Source: Saccharopolyspora hirsuta
GTDB lineage: Bacteria > Actinomycetota > Actinomycetes > Mycobacteriales > Pseudonocardiaceae
DNA length: 64,000 nucleotides
Direction of reading: 5' to 3'
Assembly (NCBI RefSeq): GCF_008630535.1
Contig: NZ_VWPH01000014.1
Location: 62,001 to 126,000 of the forward strand
A model generated the notes under the pieces. That model did no database searches. It was not told the DNA's origin and saw nothing but the letters and a program-made list of their open reading frames with translations. A program made the translations under genes and the position numbers. Positions 25,866 to 34,536 of this stretch are shown here, in pieces. Position 1 is the stretch's first letter; each line of letters starts with the position of its first letter.

Positions 25866-26872
25866 CGTGCACCCCGTCCCCGCAGGTGTCGCTGCTCACC
25901 CCGGCGAAGAACGAGCAGGACAACCTGCCCGAGCTGTTCGCCCAGATCAGCCGGGCCATGGCGGCGCAGGACCGCACCTGGGAGCTGGTGGTCGTCGACG
26001 ACGGCAGCACCGACGGCAGCTGGCGGGTGATCAGCGAGCACGCGGCGCGGGACCCGCGGATCCGCGGCATCCGGCTGCGCCGCAACTTCGGCAAGGCCGC
26101 CGCGCTGGCCGCCGGGGTCGCCGAGGTCCGCGGCGAGCTGCTGGTCACGCTGGACGCCGACCTGCAGGACGACCCGGCCGAGATCCCGCGGCTGCTGGCC
26201 GAGCTGGACGCGGGGGCCGACCTGGTCAGCGGGCACAAGGCGAACCGGCAGGACCCGCTGGGCAAGCGGCTGCCGTCGAAGGTGTTCAACTGGTTCACCG
26301 GGCTGATCACCGGCCTGAAGCTCTCCGACCACAACTGCGGGCTCAAGGCCGCGCGGACCGAGGTCTACCGGCGGGTTCCGCTGTACGGCGAGCTGCACCG
26401 CTACATCCCGGCGCTGGCGCACCAGCTGGGCTACCGGGTCGCCGAGCTGGCCGTGCACCACCGGCCGCGGCTGCACGGCAAGTCCAAGTACGGCTTGGAG
26501 CGCTACCTGCGCGGCGCGCTGGACCTGCTCACGGTGGTCGCGCTGACCCGGTACGGGCGGCGCCCGGCGCACCTGTTCGGCGGGCTGGGGATGCTGGCCG
26601 GGACGATCGGCACGCTGATCCTGCTGTACCTGACCGGTGTGTGGTTGTTCACCGACCAGCCGATCGGCACCCGGCCGCTGCTGACGCTGGGCATCCTGCT
26701 GGAGATCTTCGCGGTGCAGATGATCTCGGTGGGGCTGCTCGCCGAGCTGGTGCTGCACCGCACCGGCCGGGACCGCGACGTCGAGGTCCTCGTGGCCGAT
26801 CAGACCGCGGTTCCCGAGCCCGGCCCGAAAGATCAACTACCAGCGGGTAACGACGTGGGGACCGGGCGGTAA
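25862..26872 (+). CDS. GT2 polyprenyl-phosphate glycosyltransferase
   Basis: 336-residue family 2 glycosyltransferase with the GT-A core (VVVDDGSTDGS; DxD in TLDADLQDDP), SDHNCGLKA and HHRPRLHGKSKYG, and two C-terminal membrane segments, like DPM1/GtrB/ArnC proteins. These load a sugar from a nucleotide donor onto undecaprenyl or decaprenyl phosphate on the cytoplasmic face. It is coupled to the preceding membrane protein and 64 nt before the arabinosyltransferase, which suggests a shared envelope-glycan pathway. The sugar cannot be read from sequence. Confidence 0.92.
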   Translation: MTCTPSPQVSLLTPAKNEQDNLPELFAQISRAMAAQDRTWELVVVDDGSTDGSWRVISEHAARDPRIRGIRLRRNFGKAAALAAGVAEVRGELLVTLDADLQDDPAEIPRLLAELDAGADLVSGHKANRQDPLGKRLPSKVFNWFTGLITGLKLSDHNCGLKAARTEVYRRVPLYGELHRYIPALAHQLGYRVAELAVHHRPRLHGKSKYGLERYLRGALDLLTVVALTRYGRRPAHLFGGLGMLAGTIGTLILLYLTGVWLFTDQPIGTRPLLTLGILLEIFAVQMISVGLLAELVLHRTGRDRDVEVLVADQTAVPEPGPKDQLPAGNDVGTGR

Positions 26873-26936
26873 CGGCGCGCCCACCGCCGGGGGTGCACTC
26901 GTCCGGCTGCGATCACACCCCCGTAAGGTGCTGCGC

Positions 26937-29900
26937 GTGCACTCGGCGAAGCGACTTCGGCTGTCTGCCGCAATCCTCGGAACCGTCGGGACGGTGCTCG
27001 CCCTCCTGATCCCGTTCCTCCCGGTCAACCACGACATCGCCACGCTGAGGTGGCCGACCGCGGAGGGCACCAGATCGGTGTCCGCGCCGCTGGTCGCCTA
27101 CTCACCGCTGTGGTTGGACGCGGAGGTGCCGTGCGCCGCCGTGCGGAGCCTCGACGAGCGCACCGCCGGGCCCGGCATGCTGCTGAGCACCAACCCGCCG
27201 TCCTCGGACTTCGGCAAGCTGACCGGCCTGGTGCTGCAGGTCGACGACGGCCAGGTCGCGCTGTTCTCCAAGGGGCGGCAGGTCAGCACCGTCGACCTCC
27301 CGGCCGGTGACTGCAGCATCACGCTGCGGGCGGACGCCTCGGGCACCACCGCCACCGTCGGCGGCAAGCAGTGGGCGCACGTGCTCGGCGACCAGCGGCC
27401 CCAGCTGACCGGCATCTACTCCGCGCTGGACAACGCGGTCGACGACGTCCGGGGCCTGTCCTTCGAGGCCCGCGTGGACAACCGGTTCAGCACCGAGCCG
27501 ACGGTGCTGAAGGTGGTCGTGATGGCGCTGACCGTCGCGGCGTTCATCGGTTGCATCGTGTGCCTGCGGCGGTTGGACGTGCGCGCCGGGCGGCGGGCAC
27601 CGCGCCTGGCCCCGACCGGCTGGTGGAAGCCGACGCTGCGGGACACGGCGGTGTTCGCCACGTTGGGCGTGTGGTGGCTGATCGGGGCGATGACCTCCGA
27701 CGACGGCTACGTGCTCAGCATGGTGCGCTCGGAGCAGAGCGCCGGGTACGTCAGCAACTACTACCGCTGGTTCGCCAACCCCGAATCGCCGTTCGGCTGG
27801 TTCTACGAGCCGTACGCGCTGTGGGTGCAGATCTCCACCGCGACCCCGTGGGTGCGGCTGCCCGCGCTGCTGATGGGCATCGTGTCCTGGCTGCTGATCA
27901 GCCGGGAGGTGCTCCCGCGGCTCGGCCAGCAGGTGCGGCGCTCCAACGCCGCCGGTTGGGCCGCCGCCGCGGTGTTCCTGGCGTTCTGGCTGCCCTACAA
28001 CAACGGCCTCCGCGCCGAGCCGGTCGTGGTGCTGTTCTCGCTGCTGGCGCTGTGCGCCGTCGAGCGCGCCGTGGCCACCGGGCGGCTGATGCCCGCCGCA
28101 CTGGGCCTGGTGGGCGCGGCGCTGTCGGTCGGCGTCAACCCGCACGGCCTGGTCGCCGTGCTGCCCTACATCGCCGCGATCAAGCCGCTGTTCCGGCTGG
28201 TCCGCAAGCGGGCGCAGGAGTTCGGCTGGCTGCCGGTGCTGGCGCCGATCTCCGCGTCCGGGTTCGTCATCCTGACGCTGGTCTTCTACGACCAGACCTT
28301 CCGGTCCGTGCTGGACTCGATGGAGCTCAAGACCACCTTCGGCCCGAACGGCCGGTGGTACGAGGAGCTCAGCCGCTACAGCCTGCTGTTCAGCCAGAGC
28401 CCGGACGGTTCGCTGACCCGGCGCTTCCCGGTGCTGCTGGTGATCCTCTGCCTGGTGACCTGCGCCGTGGTGCTGCTGCGCCGCAACCGCATCCGGGGCG
28501 CGGCGCTGGGCCCGAGCCGACGGCTGCTGGCCATCACCGCGATGTACTTCGGGGTGCTGGCCCTCACCCCGACCAAGCACACGCACCACTTCGGCATCTT
28601 CGCCGCGGTCGGCGGTGCGCTGGCCGCGCTGACGGCCTTGGCGACCAGCACCACGGTGCTGCGCTCGCGGCGCAACCGGGCGGCGTTCGTGGCCGGGCTG
28701 ATGGTGATCCTGGCGTTCGCGGCCACCGGGCCCAACGCCTGGTGGTACGTCTCGGGCTGGGGCATCCCCTGGTTCGACAAGCCGCCGTCGATCAAGGGCT
28801 ACAACTTCAGCACGCTGTTCCTGGTCTTCGCCGCGATCGCGGGGATCATCGCGCTGATCGAGCACCTGCGCATCGACGAGAACAACCCGAAGGTCGTCGA
28901 CGAGAGCTGGAACAGGGAGAAGCGCAGCCGGGCGCTGCGGCTGGGCACCGCACCCCTGTCGCTGCTGTGCGCCCTGCTGGTGCTCGGCGAGCTGGCGGCC
29001 TTCGGCAAGGCGATCCAGAAGCAGGACGACACCTACAACCTGGGTGTGGACAACATCAAGCAGCTGGCCGGGTCCAGCTGCGGGCTGTCCGACTACATCG
29101 ACGTGGAGACCGACCCCCGGGCCGGGGTGCTGCCGGTGGCCCCGGACCAGCCGACGAAGGCCGCGCCGGTGACCGACAAGGCGGTGCCGGTCCCGCCGCG
29201 GCGCCTGGTCGGCCACGAGACCGCCGCGCAGTACCTGCAGCCGAAGGAGACCGGCTTCACCCGGCCCGGCGTGCCGGTCAACGGCAGCGACCCGGAGGAG
29301 CCGAGCTGGCGGCCGCCGAACCAGTTCGGCGACGACGAGGCCCCGGCGTGGGGCAGCTACGACGAGGCCGGGCTCGGCACCGGCGAGCTGCGCACGCCCT
29401 GGTACGACCTGCCGCCGGAGGCGCTCAGCGGCGAGGTGCCGGTGGTGCTGAGCCTGGCCGGTGCCGAGACCGGGGCGAACTCCGTGGTGCTGGAGTTCGG
29501 CCGGGACACCGAGCGCGGCTTCGAGATCACCGGTCGCTACACCGTGGAGCAGGGCCCGCCGCCGGGCTGGCGCGACCACCGGTACACGCTCGGCGCCGAG
29601 GCCGAGGGCGCCACGAAGATGCGGCTCATCGCGATCGACCAGGCGCTGGGCGCGGACGGCTGGCTGGCGGTGACCGCGCCGCGCGTGCCGAAGCTGACCA
29701 GCATGACCCAGCTGGTCGGCGGTGCCCCGACGTTCGTGGAGTGGCCCGCCGCGCTGGTGCACCCGTGCCTGCGGATCTCCGGGCTGTACAACGGCATCGC
29801 CGAGATGCCGCACTTCCGGGTGTCGGCCGGTGAGCTGGTGCGCGACGTCGGCGAGGGCTGGTCGTCGCCGGACGCGGGCGGGCCGTTCGGCTGGCTCAAC

Positions 29901-30155
29901 GTGGCCTCCAGCGTCCGGGAGCTGCCGACCTACCTGCGCGGGGACCCGCAGCAGGACTGGGGTTCGCTGTACGTCGTGCACCCGTACGACGCGGACGCGC
30001 TCCCCGCGGAGGCGGCGCTGGACATCCGGCCGGAAACGCACTGGGGCACCTGGTCGCCGGGACCGCTGACCCAGGCGGTGGAGCTGCCGGGCGACGTGCC
30101 CAGCTCCGACGACCGGACCGACATCCCCACCTTCGACACGCCCCAGCAGGACTGA
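26937..30155 (+). CDS. EmbA/B/C-type arabinosyltransferase
   Basis: 1072-residue membrane enzyme of the Emb family, which polymerises arabinan from decaprenyl-phosphoryl-arabinose outside the membrane. The catalytic Asp pair is D255-D256 in MTSDDGYVL, followed by the family block NYYRWFANPESPFGWFYE. About 13 membrane segments precede a large C-terminal periplasmic region with carbohydrate-binding character (PWYDLPPEA). The GTG at 26937 sits 8 nt after AAGG; an in-frame GTG at 26928 is possible. Only one emb gene is here. Arabinogalactan walls are a trait of Pseudonocardiales and mycolata. Confidence 0.93.
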   Translation: MHSAKRLRLSAAILGTVGTVLALLIPFLPVNHDIATLRWPTAEGTRSVSAPLVAYSPLWLDAEVPCAAVRSLDERTAGPGMLLSTNPPSSDFGKLTGLVLQVDDGQVALFSKGRQVSTVDLPAGDCSITLRADASGTTATVGGKQWAHVLGDQRPQLTGIYSALDNAVDDVRGLSFEARVDNRFSTEPTVLKVVVMALTVAAFIGCIVCLRRLDVRAGRRAPRLAPTGWWKPTLRDTAVFATLGVWWLIGAMTSDDGYVLSMVRSEQSAGYVSNYYRWFANPESPFGWFYEPYALWVQISTATPWVRLPALLMGIVSWLLISREVLPRLGQQVRRSNAAGWAAAAVFLAFWLPYNNGLRAEPVVVLFSLLALCAVERAVATGRLMPAALGLVGAALSVGVNPHGLVAVLPYIAAIKPLFRLVRKRAQEFGWLPVLAPISASGFVILTLVFYDQTFRSVLDSMELKTTFGPNGRWYEELSRYSLLFSQSPDGSLTRRFPVLLVILCLVTCAVVLLRRNRIRGAALGPSRRLLAITAMYFGVLALTPTKHTHHFGIFAAVGGALAALTALATSTTVLRSRRNRAAFVAGLMVILAFAATGPNAWWYVSGWGIPWFDKPPSIKGYNFSTLFLVFAAIAGIIALIEHLRIDENNPKVVDESWNREKRSRALRLGTAPLSLLCALLVLGELAAFGKAIQKQDDTYNLGVDNIKQLAGSSCGLSDYIDVETDPRAGVLPVAPDQPTKAAPVTDKAVPVPPRRLVGHETAAQYLQPKETGFTRPGVPVNGSDPEEPSWRPPNQFGDDEAPAWGSYDEAGLGTGELRTPWYDLPPEALSGEVPVVLSLAGAETGANSVVLEFGRDTERGFEITGRYTVEQGPPPGWRDHRYTLGAEAEGATKMRLIAIDQALGADGWLAVTAPRVPKLTSMTQLVGGAPTFVEWPAALVHPCLRISGLYNGIAEMPHFRVSAGELVRDVGEGWSSPDAGGPFGWLNVASSVRELPTYLRGDPQQDWGSLYVVHPYDADALPAEAALDIRPETHWGTWSPGPLTQAVELPGDVPSSDDRTDIPTFDTPQQD

Positions 30156-30160
30156 TCGAC

Positions 30161-30199
30161 GCGAAGGGCCCCTCCGACCTGGTCGGAGGGGCCCTTCGC
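30161..30199 (+). terminator. Terminator of the glycosylation cassette
   Basis: A perfect 18-bp stem with a 3-nt loop: 30161-30178 pairs with 30182-30199. It begins 6 nt after the arabinosyltransferase stop. There is no T-run, but the stem is exceptionally strong and could stop transcription from both sides. Confidence 0.85.
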
Positions 30200-30290
30200 G
30201 TCACCTGGTCCAGAAGTCCAGCCGGTGGTCGGCGGCGAAGCCGCCGTGTTCTTCGCCTGCCCCGAACGACGGGGAAATCTCCCGGGGTGG

Positions 30291-30334
30291 AAAAGCGGGA
30301 TGGCCGACCCGTTCGAGAACGGATCGGCCATCCC
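30291..30334 (-). terminator. Rho-independent terminator of rne
   Basis: A stem of 17 bp with one mismatch (30297-30313 with 30318-30334) and a 4-nt loop, followed on the minus strand by GCTTTTCC. It lies 15 nt past the rne stop and faces the converging cassette terminator. Confidence 0.85.
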
Positions 30335-30349
30335 AGCTGCTTCGTCGGC

Positions 30350-33289
30350 TCAGCCCTCGACGGGCGGACCGGCGGGCCGCGACGCGGACCGGCGCCGTGC
30401 CCGGCGCACCGGCGCGGCCGGAGCCACGTCGGCCATGCCGTTGTCGGTCGACTGCACCGGCTCGGCGGGCTTGCTGATCACCAGCGGCGCCACCGGAGCG
30501 CCAGCGCTCCCGGCGGCCCGCGTCGCCTTCCGGCGCCGCCCGTTGGCGCTCGGCTCCGCCGCCGCGGCCTCCGGCCGCTCGACCGGCTTCGCCTCCGCGG
30601 GCTCCGGCTTCGCCTCCACCTTCGGCTCTGCGACCTTCGGCTCAGCCTTCGGCGTCTCCGCCTTCGGCTCCGCCACCGGCTCGGCCTCGGCCTTCGGTGC
30701 TTCGGCCTTCGCCTCCGCCGCCTTCGGAGCCTCCGCCGCCTTCGGCGCTTCGGCCTTCACCGGCTCCGCCTTCGGCTCCGCGGCCTTCGTCGCTTCCGCG
30801 ACCTTGGCCACCTCGGCCTTGGCGGCCTCCGCCTTCGCGGCCTCCGGCTGCTTCGCCGACTCCGTCGACTTCGCCTCGGTGCGCTCGGGCTGCTCGGTGT
30901 CCTGCTGCTTGCCGCGGTTGCGGTTGCGGCGCGAGCCGTTGTTGTTGTTCCCGCCGCCGTGGCCGTTCGGGTGGTGGATCGGCTCGGTGGAGACCAGCAG
31001 GCCGCGGCCGCGGCAGTGCTCGCAGGTGCTGCTGTAGGCCTCGAGCAGGCCGGTGCCGACCCGCTTGCGGGTCATCTGCACCAGGCCCAGCGAGGTCACC
31101 TCGGCGACCTGGTGGCGGGTGCGGTCCCGGCCCAGGCACTCGGTGAGGCGGCGCAGCACCAGGTCGCGGTTGGACTCCAGCACCATGTCGATGAAGTCGA
31201 TGACGATGATGCCGCCGATGTCGCGCAGCCGGAGCTGGCGGACGATCTCCTCGGCCGCCTCCAGGTTGTTGCGGGTGACGGTCTCCTCGAGGTTGCCGCC
31301 CGAGCCGGTGAACTTGCCGGTGTTGACGTCGATGACCGTCATGGCCTCGGTGCGGTCGATCACCAGGTAGCCGCCGGAGGGCAGCCAGACCTTGCGGTCC
31401 AGGGCCTTGGCGATCTGCTCGTTGATCCGCTGCTCGGTGAACACGTCGTTCTTGCCGACGTGCTTGACCAGCCGCTGCGCCAGGTCGGGCGCGACGTGCT
31501 GGACGTAGGCCTCGATGGTGTCCCAGGCGTCGGAGCCCTGGACCGTCATCTGCGAGAAGTCCTCGGTGAACAGGTCGCGGACGACCTTGATCAGCAGGTC
31601 CGGCTCCTCGTAGAGCAGCTGCGGGGCCTGGGCGCCGGGGATCTCGGCCTTCTCCTTGATGACCTCCCACTGCGCCTGCAGCCGCCGCACGTCGCGGTCC
31701 AGCGCCTCTTCGCTGGTGCCCTCGGACGCGGTGCGGATGATCACCCCGGCGTTGTCCGGGACGATCCGCTTCAGGATCTCCTTGAGCCGCTTGCGCTCGG
31801 TGTCGGGCAGCTTGCGGCTGATGCCGGTGGCGCCGCCGCCCGGCACGTACACCAGGAAGCGACCCGGCAGGCTGATCTGGGTGGTCAGCCGGGCGCCCTT
31901 GTGGCCGACCGGGTCCTTGGTGACCTGCACCAGGACGCTGTCACCGGTCTGCAGCGCCTGCTCGATGCGGCGCGCCTTGCCCGCCAGGCCAGCGGCGTCC
32001 CAGTCCACCTCACCGGCGTAGAGCACCGCGTTGCGGCCGCGGCCGATGTCGACGAAGGCGGCTTCCATGCTGGGCAGCACGTTCTGCACGCGGCCCAGGT
32101 AGACGTTGCCGACCAGCGAGCCCGAGCCCGAGGAGGTCACGAAGTTCTCGACGAGGACGTTGTCCTCGAGCACCGCGATCTGGGTCTGGTCGCCGTTCTG
32201 CCGGACCACCATCTTGCGGTCGACCGACTCGCGGCGGGCCAGGAACTCGGCCTCGGAGAGCACCGGGGCGCGGCGCCGACCGGCCTCGCGGCCGTCCCGG
32301 CGGCGCTGGCGCTTGGCCTCCAGGCGGGTCGAGCCCTTGACCGCGCGGACCTCGTCGTCGCTGCTGTCCTGGCGGGTCTCGGCGGCCGGCTCGCGGACGT
32401 GCACGACGGTGTTCGGCGGGTCGTCCTCGCGGGCGCCGGTCTCGTCGTCGGACGACCCCTTGCGGCGACGGCGACGGCGGCGACGGCGGTTCGTCTCCCC
32501 CGAGCCCTCGGACTCGGCGGCGGGCTGCTCCTCGGCGGACTCCTCCTCCGCGGGCTGCTCGGCGGTCTCGGTGCCGGTCTCCTCGGTGGTCTCCGACTCG
32601 CCTTCACCGCTGGTCTCGGCGTCGGCACCGCGACCGCGACCGCGACCCCGGCGACCGCGACGACGGCGCCGCCGACCGGTGCCCTCGGTCTCCTCCTCGC
32701 CCTCGGCGGACTCGGCCGGGGCTTCGGTCTTGGTCTGGGTCTCGGCGGGCTCCTCAGCCGCGGCGGGCTCCGGCTCGGCCTTCGGCTCGGGCCGCGCCTC
32801 CTGCGGCGACGGGGCCAGGAACATCGCCTCCGGCGCGGCGAAGACCGGCGTCAGCCCGGCGGGCGCGCCGCTGTCCGGGCCCGGTTCGTTCGCGGCCGCT
32901 GCGAAGTGCGCGGCGGGCACGGCGGGTGCCGACTCCGCAGCCGGTTCCCCGGCGGTCGGCTGCTCGGCCTCCGCCTGCTCGGGAGCAGGGGTCTGCTCCG
33001 CCTCGGGCTGCTCCGGTTCCGCCGGGGTCTCCGACTCGGCCACCAGCTCCGGGTGCATGGCCTGCACGACCTGCAGCGCCACCTCCCGGGTGATGTTCGA
33101 CTGGGCGCTGCGAACCGATTCGCCGATCGACTCCAGCGTGTTGATGATCTCCCGGCTGCTGGAACCCAGCAGCTTGGCCAGTGCGTGCACGCGGAGCTTG
33201 GCGGGCAGCTCGATGGTGCCCTGCTCTGCTCCGGTGGGTGTGGGCGATTGCCCGCTGGCGCTTCCAGCGGGCGTATCCGTGTTCAACAT
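30350..33289 (-). CDS. rne: Ribonuclease E/G
   Basis: Main endoribonuclease for mRNA decay and rRNA/tRNA processing. The 979 residues comprise an actinobacterial N-terminal IF2-like domain (about 15-65; LPAKLRVHALAKLLGSSSRE), an acidic/Arg-rich linker, then the S1 and RNase E/G catalytic core (FVDIGRGRNAVLYAGE, TVIDVNTGKFTG, VIDFIDM), and the zinc-link CEHC. The last 200 or so residues are repetitive Ala/Glu/Lys/Pro with KAEAPKA-like units and are probably disordered. The ATG at 33289 follows GGAGGAG. Confidence 0.97.
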   Translation of the reverse strand: MLNTDTPAGSASGQSPTPTGAEQGTIELPAKLRVHALAKLLGSSSREIINTLESIGESVRSAQSNITREVALQVVQAMHPELVAESETPAEPEQPEAEQTPAPEQAEAEQPTAGEPAAESAPAVPAAHFAAAANEPGPDSGAPAGLTPVFAAPEAMFLAPSPQEARPEPKAEPEPAAAEEPAETQTKTEAPAESAEGEEETEGTGRRRRRRGRRGRGRGRGADAETSGEGESETTEETGTETAEQPAEEESAEEQPAAESEGSGETNRRRRRRRRRKGSSDDETGAREDDPPNTVVHVREPAAETRQDSSDDEVRAVKGSTRLEAKRQRRRDGREAGRRRAPVLSEAEFLARRESVDRKMVVRQNGDQTQIAVLEDNVLVENFVTSSGSGSLVGNVYLGRVQNVLPSMEAAFVDIGRGRNAVLYAGEVDWDAAGLAGKARRIEQALQTGDSVLVQVTKDPVGHKGARLTTQISLPGRFLVYVPGGGATGISRKLPDTERKRLKEILKRIVPDNAGVIIRTASEGTSEEALDRDVRRLQAQWEVIKEKAEIPGAQAPQLLYEEPDLLIKVVRDLFTEDFSQMTVQGSDAWDTIEAYVQHVAPDLAQRLVKHVGKNDVFTEQRINEQIAKALDRKVWLPSGGYLVIDRTEAMTVIDVNTGKFTGSGGNLEETVTRNNLEAAEEIVRQLRLRDIGGIIVIDFIDMVLESNRDLVLRRLTECLGRDRTRHQVAEVTSLGLVQMTRKRVGTGLLEAYSSTCEHCRGRGLLVSTEPIHHPNGHGGGNNNNGSRRNRNRGKQQDTEQPERTEAKSTESAKQPEAAKAEAAKAEVAKVAEATKAAEPKAEPVKAEAPKAAEAPKAAEAKAEAPKAEAEPVAEPKAETPKAEPKVAEPKVEAKPEPAEAKPVERPEAAAAEPSANGRRRKATRAAGSAGAPVAPLVISKPAEPVQSTDNGMADVAPAAPVRRARRRSASRPAGPPVEG

Positions 33290-33455
33290 CCAGCTCCTCC
33301 GCCCCCGGGCGCGTCCGGGTGGACGCGGCCGCACAGAGGCATGTGCGTTCTTCGGTCTCCGCCGCCCGCGGGCGACGGCAATTCTGGTGGTCCCTCCGCC
33401 CCGGGCCTTCGGGCCGGGAAGTCACACGGCGGGTCGGCGACGTCCGCGCCGTCCG

Positions 33456-34250
33456 TCACCCGGCCGTGGGCTCCCCCGCCGGACTCCACTCGGCGCCTGA
33501 GTCCTGGGCCAACGGGTCGGCGATGCCTCCTCCGTCGTCGAGCCGACCCTGTTCCAGCCGGGTCGCGCTCGCGGCGGCCGACGGTGCCAGACCGGCGACG
33601 ACACGCAGGGCGCTCAGTACGTCGTCGGGTCGTACGACGGGTGTTGTCTGCCGCACGACCGTTACAAGTATCCCATACGGTTCCGATGCCTTCGGCCAAT
33701 CGTCCACTCGGGCGGTCGCAGCGGAATTTTGATCACGCTGCGCAACCGCCTGGTGGGCCTCCTGGACCTCCGCGCTGAGCAGCGCCGCACGCGCGTCGAT
33801 GGTGCGGCGACCGTCCTTGGTCATCCGCTCCACGAGCACGCTCTCGGCCGCCATCAGCGCCGCTACGGCGTCGCGCAGCTCGGCGACGTCCGTGCCGGGC
33901 AGGTCGATCCGCCACCGGCTCACCTCCAGCCGGTCCGCCAGCGCACCGGGCTGGGCCTCCGCGGCCTCGAGCACGTCGATGCCGTCGGGCAGCGCGGCGT
34001 TGAGCTCGGCGCGCAGCGCGTCCGGCTCCACCCGCTCCACGAGCTGGAGCTCCACGTACTCGGCCACGCTGGACACCCCGGTGGGCACCGCGCCCGCCCA
34101 GGACACCTTCGGGTGCGGGCTGAAGCCCTGGGAATACGCCATCGGTACCCCGGCCCGCCGCAGCGCGCGCTCGAAGGCGCGCGCCACGTCCCGGTGCGAG
34201 GTGAACCGCAGCCGCCCCCGCTTGGCGTAGCGGAGCCGCAGCTTCTGCAC
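33456..34250 (-). CDS. DUF2344 (TIGR03936) radical-SAM-linked protein
   Basis: 264-residue protein with the family opening LRLRYAKRGRLRFTSHRD and the AYSQGFSPHPK block. It is encoded immediately after a radical-SAM gene, and some bacteria fuse the two. The family is thought to act in RNA modification with that partner, but the function is not established. The start is uncertain: GTG 34250 is the only standard codon near the conserved region but has no ribosome site, whereas GGGAGG lies 5 nt before an in-frame CTG at 34289. Confidence 0.88.
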   Translation of the reverse strand: MQKLRLRYAKRGRLRFTSHRDVARAFERALRRAGVPMAYSQGFSPHPKVSWAGAVPTGVSSVAEYVELQLVERVEPDALRAELNAALPDGIDVLEAAEAQPGALADRLEVSRWRIDLPGTDVAELRDAVAALMAAESVLVERMTKDGRRTIDARAALLSAEVQEAHQAVAQRDQNSAATARVDDWPKASEPYGILVTVVRQTTPVVRPDDVLSALRVVAGLAPSAAASATRLEQGRLDDGGGIADPLAQDSGAEWSPAGEPTAG

Positions 34251-34536
34251 CGGTGGAGCCGAGGGATTCGGGTGATCTCGCCGACTCAGGATGCCCTCCC
34301 GACCATGATCGTCATCGGCGGTCCTCGCCGACCGCTCCGATGCCGATGCTTGCTTGCTCAACCGCAGTGTGACAACACCTGCGGGCCAGTTTTCGAAGGA
34401 CCGTACCCCGCCGAGGGCCGCAACACCGAGAACTCGGCCATCACCGCCGCATTTCCGCTGGCAGGAAGCCGTGAGTGTTTTGCGGGGCTGTGACTCACGG
34501 GACCTGACCAGCGGAAACGGTGGCCTCCGGAGGTGC

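Noticed and set aside
27102..30041. 979-codon minus-strand frame antisense to the arabinosyltransferase
   Set aside because: Shadow frame: low complexity, no motifs, opposite a gene with strong Emb signatures.
33290..33455. Autoregulatory 5' leader of rne
   Set aside because: Only small GC-rich hairpins are visible; nothing specific distinguishes them from background.
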